From Zymoseptoria tritici IPO323 (taxonomy: Eukaryota > Ascomycota > Dothideomycetes > Mycosphaerellales > Mycosphaerellaceae), in contig NC_018214.1 of NCBI RefSeq assembly GCF_000219625.1, positions 2,356,001-2,420,000 on the forward strand: a DNA stretch of 64,000 bases, given 5' to 3'. The translations under genes were made by a program, and so were the position numbers. The notes under the pieces were generated by a model. That model did no database searches. It saw only the letters and a list, made by a program, of their open reading frames with translations, and had not been told where the DNA came from. Of this stretch, positions 46,326-55,617 are shown one piece after another (positions within the stretch are counted from its first letter, which is position 1; every line of letters starts with the position of its first letter).

Positions 46326-46489
46326 CTACTAAGGAGTTATAGACAAATAGATAGTAAGAGGTTGTTTAGTAGGTCTAGTTATACAAAGTTATAGTGTCCG
46401 AATTTTAAATATTATACCTAGTGTCGCTATCGTCGCTACTAGCCGTTATTAATGCGACACTATATATTAGTAGTGTTTATATACTAATG

Positions 46490-46601
46490 CTACGCTCTAT
46501 TACGAAAAAAGCGCGTCTAGACCCTTAGACCACCTACAGTAGGGCTAGCTGCTTGCAGCTAATAGGCCCGTTAAGCGAGGTGGTCTGAGCGCCTAAGACT
46601 A
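46490..46601. repeat. Right terminal inverted repeat with internal hairpin
   Basis: It mirrors the left end. CTTAGACCACCT (46524-46535) pairs with AGGTGGTCTGAG (46578-46589), with an inner AGCTGCTTGCAGCT palindrome (46547-46560), and the tip is GCGCCTAAGACTA. The hairpin stem sequence differs from that of the left end, but position and shape are the same. Confidence 0.75.
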
Positions 46602-46610
46602 GTAATACAC
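46602..46610. repeat. Target site duplication (GTAATACAC), right copy of island 2 element
   Basis: Identical to 20056-20064 and directly after the right terminal repeat tip (AGACTA). Host sequence CGTGGAAGG-like DNA follows. Confidence 0.85.
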
Positions 46611-47142
46611 GTGGAAGGAGACTTGTAACAACTTTTTATGATTTCCTCGAAAGCAAGCGACCACGCCGAAAGCCGTGGATAACATGCGCACGCGAAGACT
46701 TAATGCTCTGCTCGTTCTCGGGACAATGATGAAGATCCGAGCAAGCTGCGCACAATGAGCACCGGTCATGCTACCATTCTAGTAACGCCACGATTATTCA
46801 GCAGGACGTATCTGAGCTTTTGCAAAACCCCTCCTCACTCATGACACCTGTGCGATCGCACCACCCTCTTTGTGTAACACTGACCATCAGGATTCGATCT
46901 GAACCGAGAGCGATAGCGACTTTTATACCGGATATCGAGCTTTGGCAGTTCTGCAACGCGTGCTCTGACGAATGCTCTATGGACGCGGTGCGTGACCGGT
47001 AGACTTGGCCGCGGCTGTGCAGACCATCCGGGAGTTCCGCAGCCCAGCATACTCGATGAAGACGACGCGGCTTGTCGGAGCAGAGGGAACGCCAGTCCCA
47101 TCTTGATGCCGAACATCCGAAGGTTCTCAGAGATTGCTCATC
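46611..47142. promoter_or_regulatory. Upstream region of the methyltransferase gene
   Basis: Host-type DNA between the element and the next gene. Frames on both strands at 46798-47229 lack protein character. It should hold the remaining promoter of the methyltransferase gene, with more distant sites displaced by the insertion. Confidence 0.45.
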
Positions 47143-48085
47143 ATGGACGATTTCTTTGCGAAGCTCGGAGGAGAGATTGTCGATGTCGATGAAGGTCAGC
47201 AGGCACCGTTTCGAGCTCCAGAATCGCAAGTAACAGGTATGTGCAGAAACTTTCGATCTCTTCTCTCAATGTCCCTCGTCACAAGATCTGGGCATGGTCG
47301 ATGCTGCAGCCTCATTACTGGAACTCTCGGTTGCCGGCCGAGACTTTGAAATCGCTCAGTCTCCCGGCCTTCTACAGTCTTCTCGAGGCGGAGGCACTAC
47401 GGGCGCAGCGGTCTGGAGAAGCTCAGTCCGACTCGCCGAATGGCTAGCATGGGACCGCAATCCTTTGTTCACGACAAAAGCTCTGCACTCCGAGTCTACG
47501 ATCCTGGAACTAGGATCTGGCATCTCAGGACTTGTACCGTGCATTTTGAACTCGAAGGTGAGCAAAGTCATCGCTACAGATCAGGCATATGTACTCAAAG
47601 CTCTGCGAGACAACATCGCAATGAATGTGACCATTTCGAGTACTTCACAGAAACGCAAGTCCAGCCGCACATCGGATGGCAACGTGAAGCCCGCTGTCAA
47701 TATTGACACGGTCGCACTGGACTGGGAGAACGACGATGTCACGAGCGTACTGAGCGAGAACAACCTCAAAGGCGGTGTCGACGCTGTCCTTGCTTGCGAC
47801 TGTGTCTACAACTACGCTTTGATCGAGCCTCTGGTACAGACGTGCGCGGAAATTTGCAGCGTGCGCAGTTACTCCGACGAGGAGCCAGCAAGGAGCGAAA
47901 AACAGACCATTTGCGTTGTAGCACAGCAACTCCGGCAGCCGGACGTGTTCGAGCAATGGCTTCAGACGTTCCATAGATCGTTTCGAGTCTGGCGAATGCC
48001 GGAGGAGCTTCTGTCAGCCGACTTGAAAGCAGGAAGCGGCTTTGTTGTGCACATCGGCATTCTGCGGCTAGAAGTCCGAAGATAG
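47143..48085 (+). CDS. Protein lysine methyltransferase, Rkm5/METTL21-like (family 16)
   Basis: Seven-beta-strand SAM-dependent methyltransferase. Yeast Rkm5 of this family methylates a ribosomal protein; the substrate here is inferred. Exon 1 47143-47236 (MDDFFAKLGGEIVDVDE), intron 47237-47285 (GTATGT...CACAAG, 49 nt), exon 2 47286-48085, 297 residues. Motifs: SVAGRDFEIAQSP, GGTTGAAVWRSSVRLAEWL (family start of fold), ILELGSGISGLVP (SAM-binding motif I), VIATDQ (acidic end of strand 2), DAVLACDCVYNYALIEPLV (motif with D-x-x-Y), then TICVVAQQLRQPDVFEQWL. The donor choice is fixed by frame: only CAG|GTATGT joins in phase. The gene lies about 530 bp to the right of the large element. Confidence 0.85.
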
Positions 48086-49561
48086 AGCGCTTCTGTTCTC
48101 CGATGCGAATCGTGATCGAAGGTGACGGCAAACCAGAACAGATACAATCATTCGGTTGCTGTGCTTATTCAACGAAAGCACAGCCGATGAAGCAATACTA
48201 TGGAGTGAGACATGCAGCAATCCACAGTCATGTGAGACGGCGAGTGCTGACACGACTGGCCAAGAATGCACCAAAGCTGTCGGAAAGCGCCGCCGAGGCT
48301 TGAGACGTGGAAAAGAGGCCGCAGGACGCTGTGGCCGAAGTGGTGTGACCGCGAGACAGTTACGATCGGCCACCTGCTGCTGCACCGGTGAACGAAATCG
48401 AAGGCTGTCTACCGACGCAGCTTCCAGAGAGAAGGAACAACGAAGTGGAAGGATACAGTAGAATGACGCTCGTCCGCCTCAGATGTTGACAACGAGGTGA
48501 ACAACGCCTCCCCAACAGCGGCGGCGTGCATGCATGAATCCGTCCGGTTCGCGCCTATGTTTCCAATAGGTAGCTGGGGTATACAGCTGCAGGCCTGCAG
48601 GATCGTGCTGGCAAGAGAGGAATTTCCTCAACTAGTACTCGTGCAGCAAGCGATGGGAAGGAAACAGAGCTTGACCTGGAGTTGCTATCGAAATTGCAGG
48701 GCAGTCAATCTGCTCAAAGTATACACTCAAATACCTTACTCTTAGCTGTCAGTCTCTTCTGCCTTCGCTTTGATCGCAAGCTAGATTTCATTCGACCTTG
48801 GGCTTCGAAGAGTAGAACCGCTATGTTGCAATGATGCGGCAATCTTTGTAGTGCTTGAGATGCACATAGGCGAGGCGCATGCATCGTGTAGTTGTTCGGG
48901 CAGCATTGCCTGAAGATTGGTCTGGCGAGGACGTGAGAAGTGGTTCACCTCAAGGTTGGGCGGCTAATGAGATAGCATCAACCCTGGAACCATGCCCCCA
49001 CGCAGATGCTACGAAGACCTCGATAGATTGCCCTCTCATTGCCTTTTCTCGTCTTATGAACAGTCCACTCCTTCATCGCACGTTGTTTTCCGTTTCAACA
49101 CTGCCTCACTGCATCCAACGCCATTGCTCAAGTCTGATTCGATGACCTGAATGTCCCCCAGCGGCACACCGCTCTTTACGGTAGCATTGAGGCAGTAGTG
49201 CAACCGCCGCAAATACATCGACCTCGCAATGAGCAATGCGTGACTGTTCATTGTGAAAGCCGCAGCGCGCGGCGCATCGATCACACCCTCTCGCACCACC
49301 TCCACTGTCCTGCGCGATCCCGCCGGATGGATGCGAGAACGTATCGACAGGAGACGAAGCGCCGATACCAACCACGCCCGCATGACATCGACGGATGGCT
49401 GCATTCGCCGTGATACAGACCCGCGAACTGTGCCCCCACATCTCCAGTACCTGCTCCGGATCTAGCCTTGGGACAGCGACTGGTGGCTGGCGAGACAAGT
49501 ATACCATCGAACGAGCAGCCAATTGCGTTGCAAACCGTGAACGATTCGACACGATACGAAC
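48086..49561. other. Intergenic stretch, nothing identified
   Basis: About 1.5 kb of normal composition. Short frames on both strands (for example 48103-48461, 49054-49570 minus) have no conserved features. The right end must include the promoter and 5' UTR of the kinase gene. Confidence 0.45.
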
Positions 49562-52153
49562 ATGCCGCACCTTTTCTCCTTTGCCAGCAATACCAACGAC
49601 GATGTACCGCTAGACCTGAGCACGAACGATCTGCCCACGAAACGATCTCGCCGACCTTCGCTACTTAGAAAGAATCCTTTGAGGGCGTTCAGGCGACATC
49701 ATGGAGAGCCTGGAACTGCTGAGGAGGAGGAAGTCGCGGTGCCTCAGACCGCACCGCCCCAGATGACGGATATACCAGACTACTTCCTGACTCGAAGACC
49801 GAGTCTGCCTGATGAAGCAGCCATCAAGAGAGTCATACCGTCGTTACCTCGACCACAGACGTTCAGAAGACAACAGTCTGAGCAGAGAGACAGACTGCTA
49901 CCTTTGGATACCAGTGCGTCAGAGCGTAGAGCGGTCAGCGTGGATCCGCGAAAAAGTCGAGGGATGAGTGCTGCTGCTCCTGGACGGCCTCAATCCCCGA
50001 AGCCCGTCCCACCACCAGCAACATCTGCTCCAAATGTTCTTGCTGCGGACAGAGACAATGGTTTGCCATTGATTAGCCCAAAATCTCTTGAAAGTCGCCC
50101 AGGGAACGAATCGGTAACAAAACTCCCACCATTGGAAGTACCAGATGCCACCAATGAAGCTCCCCTGACAGATCGTGAAGGTCGCGGACAATTTCTAGAG
50201 ACAAGTTCACTCCAAGAAGAGTACGAGCAAAGGTGGATATTGAATCTCAGCATGCAGTTCCGAGACAAATCGAACCGTGAAAAGTTCTTTGTGACATACG
50301 CGGAGCGGCCCAACAAATGGCGGAGAGTGACTGTATCCCTCGACTATCGAAACGCACCGCCAGACTCTCTCGAAGCTGATCTCAGCACGCTTGTCTACCA
50401 GCGCGACAAGAGTCTCCGCGTCTACGAAGCCATTCGCGAGTCATTGCCTGACATCCAGTACTACGACACTGTCACGAATCTCAAGCTCGAGACCACTCCA
50501 GAGGACGGACAACTTCACGTGCATGTTCGTGAGGATGCGAACGAGACGATCGAATTTCCTGCTATATCGCTCTTCGACCACGTTCGACGACCGAGATTCA
50601 ATGAGAACTCCATTCAGCTGGACTCGCATCTCTCGGGCTTTGTGTATAAAGTGCGACTCGGCACCCGTGTGCTCATCAAGAAAGAGATCCCAGGACCAGA
50701 CACGGTGGATGAATTCCTGTACGAAGTCAATGCGCTGGACTCCTTGATCGGCTGCGACCATGTCGTGCAGCTGGAAGGCTTGGTCACGGACGATCGAGGC
50801 GAGGTCGTCAAAGGTTTACTGCTGTCTTACGCGGCTCAGGGAGCTATGGTAGATATGATTTTCGACTTTCGAGGGACATCCTCAATGTCCTGGCATCGCA
50901 GAGAGAAGTGGGCGAAGCAGATTGTTAGCGGTCTTGCAGACATCCATGAGGCAGGTTTCGTGCAAGGTGACTTCACACTGTCGAATATCGTGATCGACGA
51001 GGACGACAACGCTTTGATCATCGACATCAATCGGAGAGGCTGCCCGGTTGGCTGGGAGCCACCTGAGTTGAGCAGGTTCATCGACAGCGGCCAACGTATC
51101 AGCATGTGCATTGGAGTCAAAACGGACCTGTACCAGCTCGGCATGGTTCTATGGGCGCTGGCAGAAGAGGTCGACGAACCAGAGCGAGTCGAAAGACCTC
51201 TTCCTCCGGTCTTTGAGGAAATCCCAGCGTACTATCGCAATATCGTCGCGACATGCCTTCGAGAACGTCCTCAAGGACGCGCAAGTGCAAAAGACCTGCT
51301 TCGCTACTTCCCACCATCAGCCGGCGTGCCTCCAGCTGATCGTACAGCATCTGTGGGGTTCTGTTCCGATCTACAAATGTCAGACCACACCAGCTCCTCC
51401 AAAGCTCATCGCTCAGACAAAGAGTACATCGACCCGGATATGGCAGTGACAATCGACGACGTCAAGCAGCGTCGAATTCCTGAAGGCGATCTGCCTCACT
51501 TCGACACCACTGATCAGGTTGCGTACTTCGATCCGGAGTCCAACCCGGCTTCGACCACGTATCCATTCGAGAGCTCCGGATCGTGGATCGTGGGCCGGAG
51601 GAGAAGTCGTGGGCGATCACCTGTCTCGAGCAACAGGAGGCGGAGGACTTCGCCGTATGGCAGGTCGCTCTCGTTGTCGAGCGCTACATCTTTGTCGGAG
51701 GACTCGCCGAGGAGACACCGCGCGCCCAGCGGTGGCACCGTGAACGACAAGGCCTCATGGTCTGGAGAACGCGATGTCTTGCGGGCTCGTCTGCCTACAG
51801 CGAATGCTATTGACTTGGCACATGTCGATTCCGGGTTCGATGACTCTTTGATCAAGGAGCTCGAAAGCACTCAGATCGAGGAGACTTCTGCTCTTGCTGC
51901 GGAAAGTGAAAGTACGCCGATGCCCAGTGCTAGGTCTTCCACTGCTGCTTGTGTCCTGGGACAGTCGTCGGTACAGACTCCATCTCGGCGGGCTCGGGAC
52001 AAGCATGATCAATCACCACGATTATCGCTCGAGGCGGTTGAGCAGGACGAAGAAGGTTTGAAGTCTACGATTCATGATGCTAATGACCGCGATGAGATGG
52101 CGTCGAAAGTCGATGCCGTCGGAACGGGCGTTCGAGATACGGGTTTGGGATGA
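49562..52153 (+). CDS. Divergent fungal protein kinase-like protein with long disordered ends
   Basis: 863 residues, no intron. Residues 1-225 are disordered (RSRRPSLLRKNP, PKPVPPPATSAP). A unique middle part (WILNLSMQFRDKSNREKFF, then YYDTVTNLKLETT) precedes the kinase-like domain at about 350-590. Visible kinase elements: GFVYKVRLGTRVLIKKEI (beta2-beta3 with Lys near residue 372), HVVQLEGLVTDD, LSYAAQGAMVD (hinge), catalytic loop GFVQGDFTLSNIVID (Asp and Asn present, HRD changed to QGD), DFG replaced by DIN, then GWEPPEL in place of APE, DLYQLGMVLWALAEE and RASAKDLL. The changed DFG makes activity uncertain. The C-terminus (600-863) is Ser/Arg-rich with RRRSRGRSPVSS and SPRRHRAPS. Likely a fungus-specific signalling kinase; substrates unknown. 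Confidence 0.78.
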   Translation: MPHLFSFASNTNDDVPLDLSTNDLPTKRSRRPSLLRKNPLRAFRRHHGEPGTAEEEEVAVPQTAPPQMTDIPDYFLTRRPSLPDEAAIKRVIPSLPRPQTFRRQQSEQRDRLLPLDTSASERRAVSVDPRKSRGMSAAAPGRPQSPKPVPPPATSAPNVLAADRDNGLPLISPKSLESRPGNESVTKLPPLEVPDATNEAPLTDREGRGQFLETSSLQEEYEQRWILNLSMQFRDKSNREKFFVTYAERPNKWRRVTVSLDYRNAPPDSLEADLSTLVYQRDKSLRVYEAIRESLPDIQYYDTVTNLKLETTPEDGQLHVHVREDANETIEFPAISLFDHVRRPRFNENSIQLDSHLSGFVYKVRLGTRVLIKKEIPGPDTVDEFLYEVNALDSLIGCDHVVQLEGLVTDDRGEVVKGLLLSYAAQGAMVDMIFDFRGTSSMSWHRREKWAKQIVSGLADIHEAGFVQGDFTLSNIVIDEDDNALIIDINRRGCPVGWEPPELSRFIDSGQRISMCIGVKTDLYQLGMVLWALAEEVDEPERVERPLPPVFEEIPAYYRNIVATCLRERPQGRASAKDLLRYFPPSAGVPPADRTASVGFCSDLQMSDHTSSSKAHRSDKEYIDPDMAVTIDDVKQRRIPEGDLPHFDTTDQVAYFDPESNPASTTYPFESSGSWIVGRRRSRGRSPVSSNRRRRTSPYGRSLSLSSATSLSEDSPRRHRAPSGGTVNDKASWSGERDVLRARLPTANAIDLAHVDSGFDDSLIKELESTQIEETSALAAESESTPMPSARSSTAACVLGQSSVQTPSRRARDKHDQSPRLSLEAVEQDEEGLKSTIHDANDRDEMASKVDAVGTGVRDTGLG

Positions 52154-52588
52154 GCGGAAATCGGTGTAGAGAGATCCACGATTTAGGTGCGGATTGTCCA
52201 CTTTGGACTTCTGCTTTGTGCATAGCGTTCTATTCATCTATCACAAATGATCTATTTCTCCATCGTCTCGTGTTCTGAGTATCGCCAAGATTTTGCTGGT
52301 GCCGCCACCTGTGCTCCTTCACTGCCATACGGTGGTGAGGCGATGAGCTGTGGACAGCGAGCGATGATGCCGGTCGTAAGCAGGCTCTCAGGAGCCCGCG
52401 TTCAGGGTGAGCCAGTCGTTTCCAAGCCAAGTGCTCCAGCAACGCCGCACGATACGAGGCCCGCTCGTGCCATGACAAGATACTCTCCGGTGCTAACACG
52501 AAAACAGCGATGCTCACATCCGCGCAGGCACAGCGGAGCGTCCATGAACGCTCGACGAGATCTCTCCTCCTCATCCTCCCAAGACCAG
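52154..52588. other. Convergent 3' spacer between kinase and ura5
   Basis: Between stops at 52153 (plus) and 52589 (minus). Apparent open frames here are antisense shadows of ura5 or chance frames. No other feature. Confidence 0.45.
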
Positions 52589-53308
52589 TCAATCCGAAGC
52601 ACCATACTGCCTCCTATACTCCTCCATCCTCTTTACCTCCTCCTCCCTTCCCAAACCCCTCATTCCCTCCATAATATCACTCAACGTCAACACCGCCAGC
52701 ACCGGCACGCCCGTCTCCCTCCTCACCTCCCCAATCGCACTCCCTCTCGGACTCCCATCGTCACCCTTTCCCTCCTTCTCCGCCGCACTCGGCAATTTCT
52801 CCTGCCTGTCAATCGCAACAATGATGCCGACCAACTCCCCACCTTGCGCCTTGATGATATCAATCGCCTCACGAATCGCAGTCCCCGCTGTCATGACATC
52901 GTCGATGATGACCACTTTCTTCCCCTTCATACTCTCTCCCACCATCAATCCTCCCTCGCCATGATCCTTCACCTCTTTGCGGTTGAAACTATACCCCACC
53001 TCTCCCCACTTCTTCTCATCGATGCCAGCCAACTTTTCGGCTGTGGTCGCACACAGCGGGATGCCCTTGTATGCCGGTCCGAAGAGCACGTCGAAGGAGA
53101 AGGATGGGTCGGAGAGGGCGTGTTCGTGGAGAGTGTGTGCGTAGGCGGAGGAGATGGCGCGGATGGAGCGGGCTTTGGAGAAGAGGCCGCAGTTGACGAA
53201 GTAGGGGGATTGGCGGTTGGATTTGAGGGTGAAGGTGCCGAAGGTGAGGATGTTGGAGGAGAGGGTGAGGGAGATGAGGGAGGACTTCCATTCGGGGAGG
53301 GTGGACAT
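52589..53308 (-). CDS. ura5: Orotate phosphoribosyltransferase
   Basis: Pyrimidine biosynthesis, fifth step: orotate plus PRPP gives orotidine monophosphate, in the cytosol. 239 residues, no intron. Family hallmarks in order: ILTFGTFTLKSNRQSPYFVN (substrate loop with Arg), FDVLFGPAYKGIPL, GYSFNRKEVKDHGEGG (flexible loop with Lys), VVIIDDVMTAGTA (PRPP-binding motif with paired Asp, near residues 129-141), then GIIVAIDRQEK and VPVLAVLTLSDIM. There is an insert (AAEKEGKGDDGSPRGSAIGE) as in other fungal enzymes. Size and motifs match Ura5/Ura10. The 360-residue plus-strand frame across it is a shadow. Confidence 0.95.
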   Translation of the reverse strand: MSTLPEWKSSLISLTLSSNILTFGTFTLKSNRQSPYFVNCGLFSKARSIRAISSAYAHTLHEHALSDPSFSFDVLFGPAYKGIPLCATTAEKLAGIDEKKWGEVGYSFNRKEVKDHGEGGLMVGESMKGKKVVIIDDVMTAGTAIREAIDIIKAQGGELVGIIVAIDRQEKLPSAAEKEGKGDDGSPRGSAIGEVRRETGVPVLAVLTLSDIMEGMRGLGREEEVKRMEEYRRQYGASD

Positions 53309-53819
53309 GGTGGGCGATTTGCGTGGTGATCGTTGTTAATGGGTTCTGGAGGTTGTGGTGGTGGGGAGAAATTTGGAGGATGCTATCTGGCTTATCGGCT
53401 GCAAGGATTCTGTGGCCCATTCCGCGTGGCTTTGAGTGGCTCGGTCGGGTCCGCCGCTAACGGATGTATCTTGTATCGTCCCGATCAAAAAACTGAAAAG
53501 TCCGAATCCGTGGAGTTTGCGTTAATTGTGTGATGGCTATTTCCTTATCGATAAGAATCATCTTTCGACACCAGAAATCGCCGAATTGAATTTCTTCCTT
53601 GGACTCCAATGACATTGAGGCAAATTACTACCGCAAGGCATTCACAATACGCTCCTGTCTAATGAGAGTCGACATTGTCTCCGCGTCCTCACCAAATACG
53701 GATCGCAGTCGTGCCTTTTTCAGAGACCGTCGTGAGTTGAGAACAGAATGCCGCTTTCTTCCGTTCTCACCATTCCAAAAGGGCGACCATGCGCACGACA
53801 GCGACGCCGTGGCACTCAA
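53309..53819. promoter_or_regulatory. ura5 upstream region and spacer
   Basis: Directly upstream of ura5. The first part contains GGTGGTGGGG and GATAAGAATC-like sequence near 53560 (TTATCGATAAG), a possible GATA-type site, but this is weak. No gene is supported up to 53820. Confidence 0.35.
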
Positions 53820-54060
53820 CGGACAGCTCAGACCAGAGGAGAGCGTTCCTCCAGCGATTCAGACTTGTAAGATGACCGAGATCCGACGATAGATCCGGAT
53901 GTTCGAGCGATGCTCGCCGAAGCAGAAGCCAATGCTGCTCAAGTACTTTCTCCCGACGACATGATCGTGTGATTCATCAAGGCTGCAAGACGAGCATGAA
54001 ACGATTCTCAGTATCGTGGCCTGACTACTCTGCTTGGACCTGCATAACGAGCGGATCACC
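53820..54060 (+). pseudogene. Truncated decayed copy of the 54.3-55.0 kb gene
   Basis: CAGACCAGAGGAGAGCGTTC...CCGAGATCCG.CGATAGATC.GGAT...TTCGAGCGATG and then CGGACGACATG..., GCTGCAAGACGAGCATGAAACGAT, TCAGTATCGTGGCCTGACT and CTGCTTGGACCTGCATAACGAGCGGAT closely match sequences at 54360-54470 and 54880-54980, but here the two parts lie adjacent. A piece in the middle is therefore missing and frames are broken. This looks like a partial tandem duplication. Confidence 0.55.
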
Positions 54061-54314
54061 AGCGTAAAGAAGGGACGGCCAATAGTGTGCGCAATTTCTC
54101 GCCGATGGCAGATATGTGTGCAACGAGGACCTCGAGGCAGGAGATTGCGATCATTCCTTGACCAGCTTGAGCTGATGTATATGGGAGGTCGTCGCTCTCG
54201 CGGCTTCTACACTCCTTCATCACGCTCACAGATCATCACCTCTCGTCTTGCTTGCTTCGAACGATACGCCGGCTCAATCTTCCAAGTTCCACTTCAGCGT
54301 ACCATATTGCAGAC

Positions 54315-55000
54315 ATGGACAGCGACGAAGTCGTCCGCATATTGTACAAGCCTAGCCCTCAGGCCGGAGAGAAGCGTTCACCCAGCGATGCAAACTTGCA
54401 AAATGGCCGAGATCCGCCGATAGATCTGGATCCTCGAGTTCGAGCGATGGTCGACGCAGCAGACGCCAATGCTGCTCAAGTTATCTCCCACAAATTCCTC
54501 CTTTCCGACAGACTTCTCACACATCCCACCTGCAGCACCACAATCCCTTCACCTCTCAAGACATACGCCGCCTGATCCACAGCCTCCTCCGTCTGAAACT
54601 CGTCCGGAGCCATGTCTCGGTGGCGACCTTCAGCGCTCTCGACAAGCGCAGCCAAACTTCAAGCGATGCTTCGCAGCATTATAGGCCGAATGCCTTGCGA
54701 TGTTCACCCACACACCCTTCGTCGTTCTTCCCAATTCTTAGCCGCAGCGCCGCGGAGCACCTCCACAACAGCCAACGCCAACCAATCCACACAGTCGTCG
54801 ACTTTCGCCGCACAATCCCCCGAATACGATGCCGAACTCAAGGGAGAGCATCAGTCCTTCAGGAAATGCTTTCTCCGACTGAGATGGTCAAGCGCTTTGA
54901 TCAAGCTGCGAGACGAGTATTGAGCGATGCTCAATATCGTGGCTTGACTTCGTTCTGCTTGGACCTCCATAACGAGCGGATTCACGACCTCGATGCATAA
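54315..55000 (+). pseudogene. Unrecognised small gene or gene relic (source of tandem duplication)
   Basis: One frame starts MDSDEVVRILYKPSPQAG and runs through DPRVRAMVDAADANAAQ to a stop at 54575. A second frame near 54850-55000 encodes LSPTEMVKRFDQAARRVLSD, YRGLTSFCLDLHNERIHDLDA and stop. Both halves are conserved in the fragment at 53820-54060, which implies they belong to one protein of perhaps 150-200 residues with an intron or a frameshift between them. I do not know the family, and I cannot tell if this copy is intact. Confidence 0.4.
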
Positions 55001-55617
55001 TGGAAGATGACCGTAGACGATCGCATCGTTTCATGCAGTCGGACCTCTCGACGCAGACGCAAGCAATGACTTGCGCAACAAAGCCTACTGGACAAGTTCG
55101 TTGCTCGGCGTTATTATGCACTACAAAACCGTAGCGCTCATCGATAGGGAGCGCTTCAACCATTTTCTTCGACTCTCTCGGCGTGAGCATTCGCGACTCC
55201 GCATCGATGGATTCTCCTATTGTGACTATTTGGCGGCGAAAGAACACGGTAAGCCGTTCGGATTGGAAGGCGTGCCGTTGTCGAGCACGCGAAGGATGAG
55301 CAGGCTCACATCGAGGCACTGAATTCGTACGCAAAGGGAGCCTCAACTTCGTTACAATTCGTACCGTCCGTTGGATCAATATGAGAAGGGTCTGTTCTGC
55401 GGTCCGCTCAGTCTCCGTCTGATTCATAATATCTACATCTGATGTCTTTTCACGACGTCCATTCGATCATCGTTGCTCTCCGTAATTCGTCCAATATCAA
55501 CTCAAAGCGCCAACGGGTCCAGCCGCGCGCCGAGGATCTCCTACAAAAAGTGACCTCCCAGAAGCCACTCACTCACTCACTCACTATCTCAAAGCACTCC
55601 CTCGCCCAAAATCGCCA
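55001..55617. other. Spacer with an unassigned open frame
   Basis: The frame at 55071-55322 (MRNKAYWTSSLLGVIMHYKT) could be a further piece of the duplicated gene, as its position follows on directly, but I have no match for it in the other copy. Tandem CACTCACTCACTCACT at about 55568-55584. Confidence 0.35.

Larger units (their letters stand above)
20065..46601. mobile_element. 26.5-kb TIR DNA transposon (DUF6589-like), heavily RIP-mutated, with three nested insertions
   Basis: The two ends match as inverted repeats: the left end begins TAGTCTCAGAAGCACAGACC and the reverse complement of the right end begins TAGTCTTAGGCGCTCAGACC. Further matching blocks follow (GGTCTRAGGGYCYAG and GCG-TTTTT). 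A perfect 9-bp direct repeat lies immediately outside. Removing the nested chromovirus, two LINE copies and their target duplications leaves a core of about 13.9 kb. The core holds a decayed DUF6589-like ORF, two divergent copies of one accessory ORF, and a second accessory ORF, all readable only through RIP stops. CA/TG depletion is strong in the core and weaker in the nested LINEs. The 9-bp duplication fits Mutator/KDZ-type chemistry better than Tc1/mariner; the superfamily is not proven. Confidence 0.8.

Noticed and set aside
20065..46601. Starship-type giant element
   Set aside because: No DUF3435 tyrosine recombinase was recognised at an end, and the ends are inverted repeats with a 9-bp duplication, which is not the Starship pattern.
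52247..53329. 360-codon plus-strand open frame
   Set aside because: It lies mostly antisense to ura5, whose protein is clearly recognisable; its own translation is low-complexity His/Arg/Gly.
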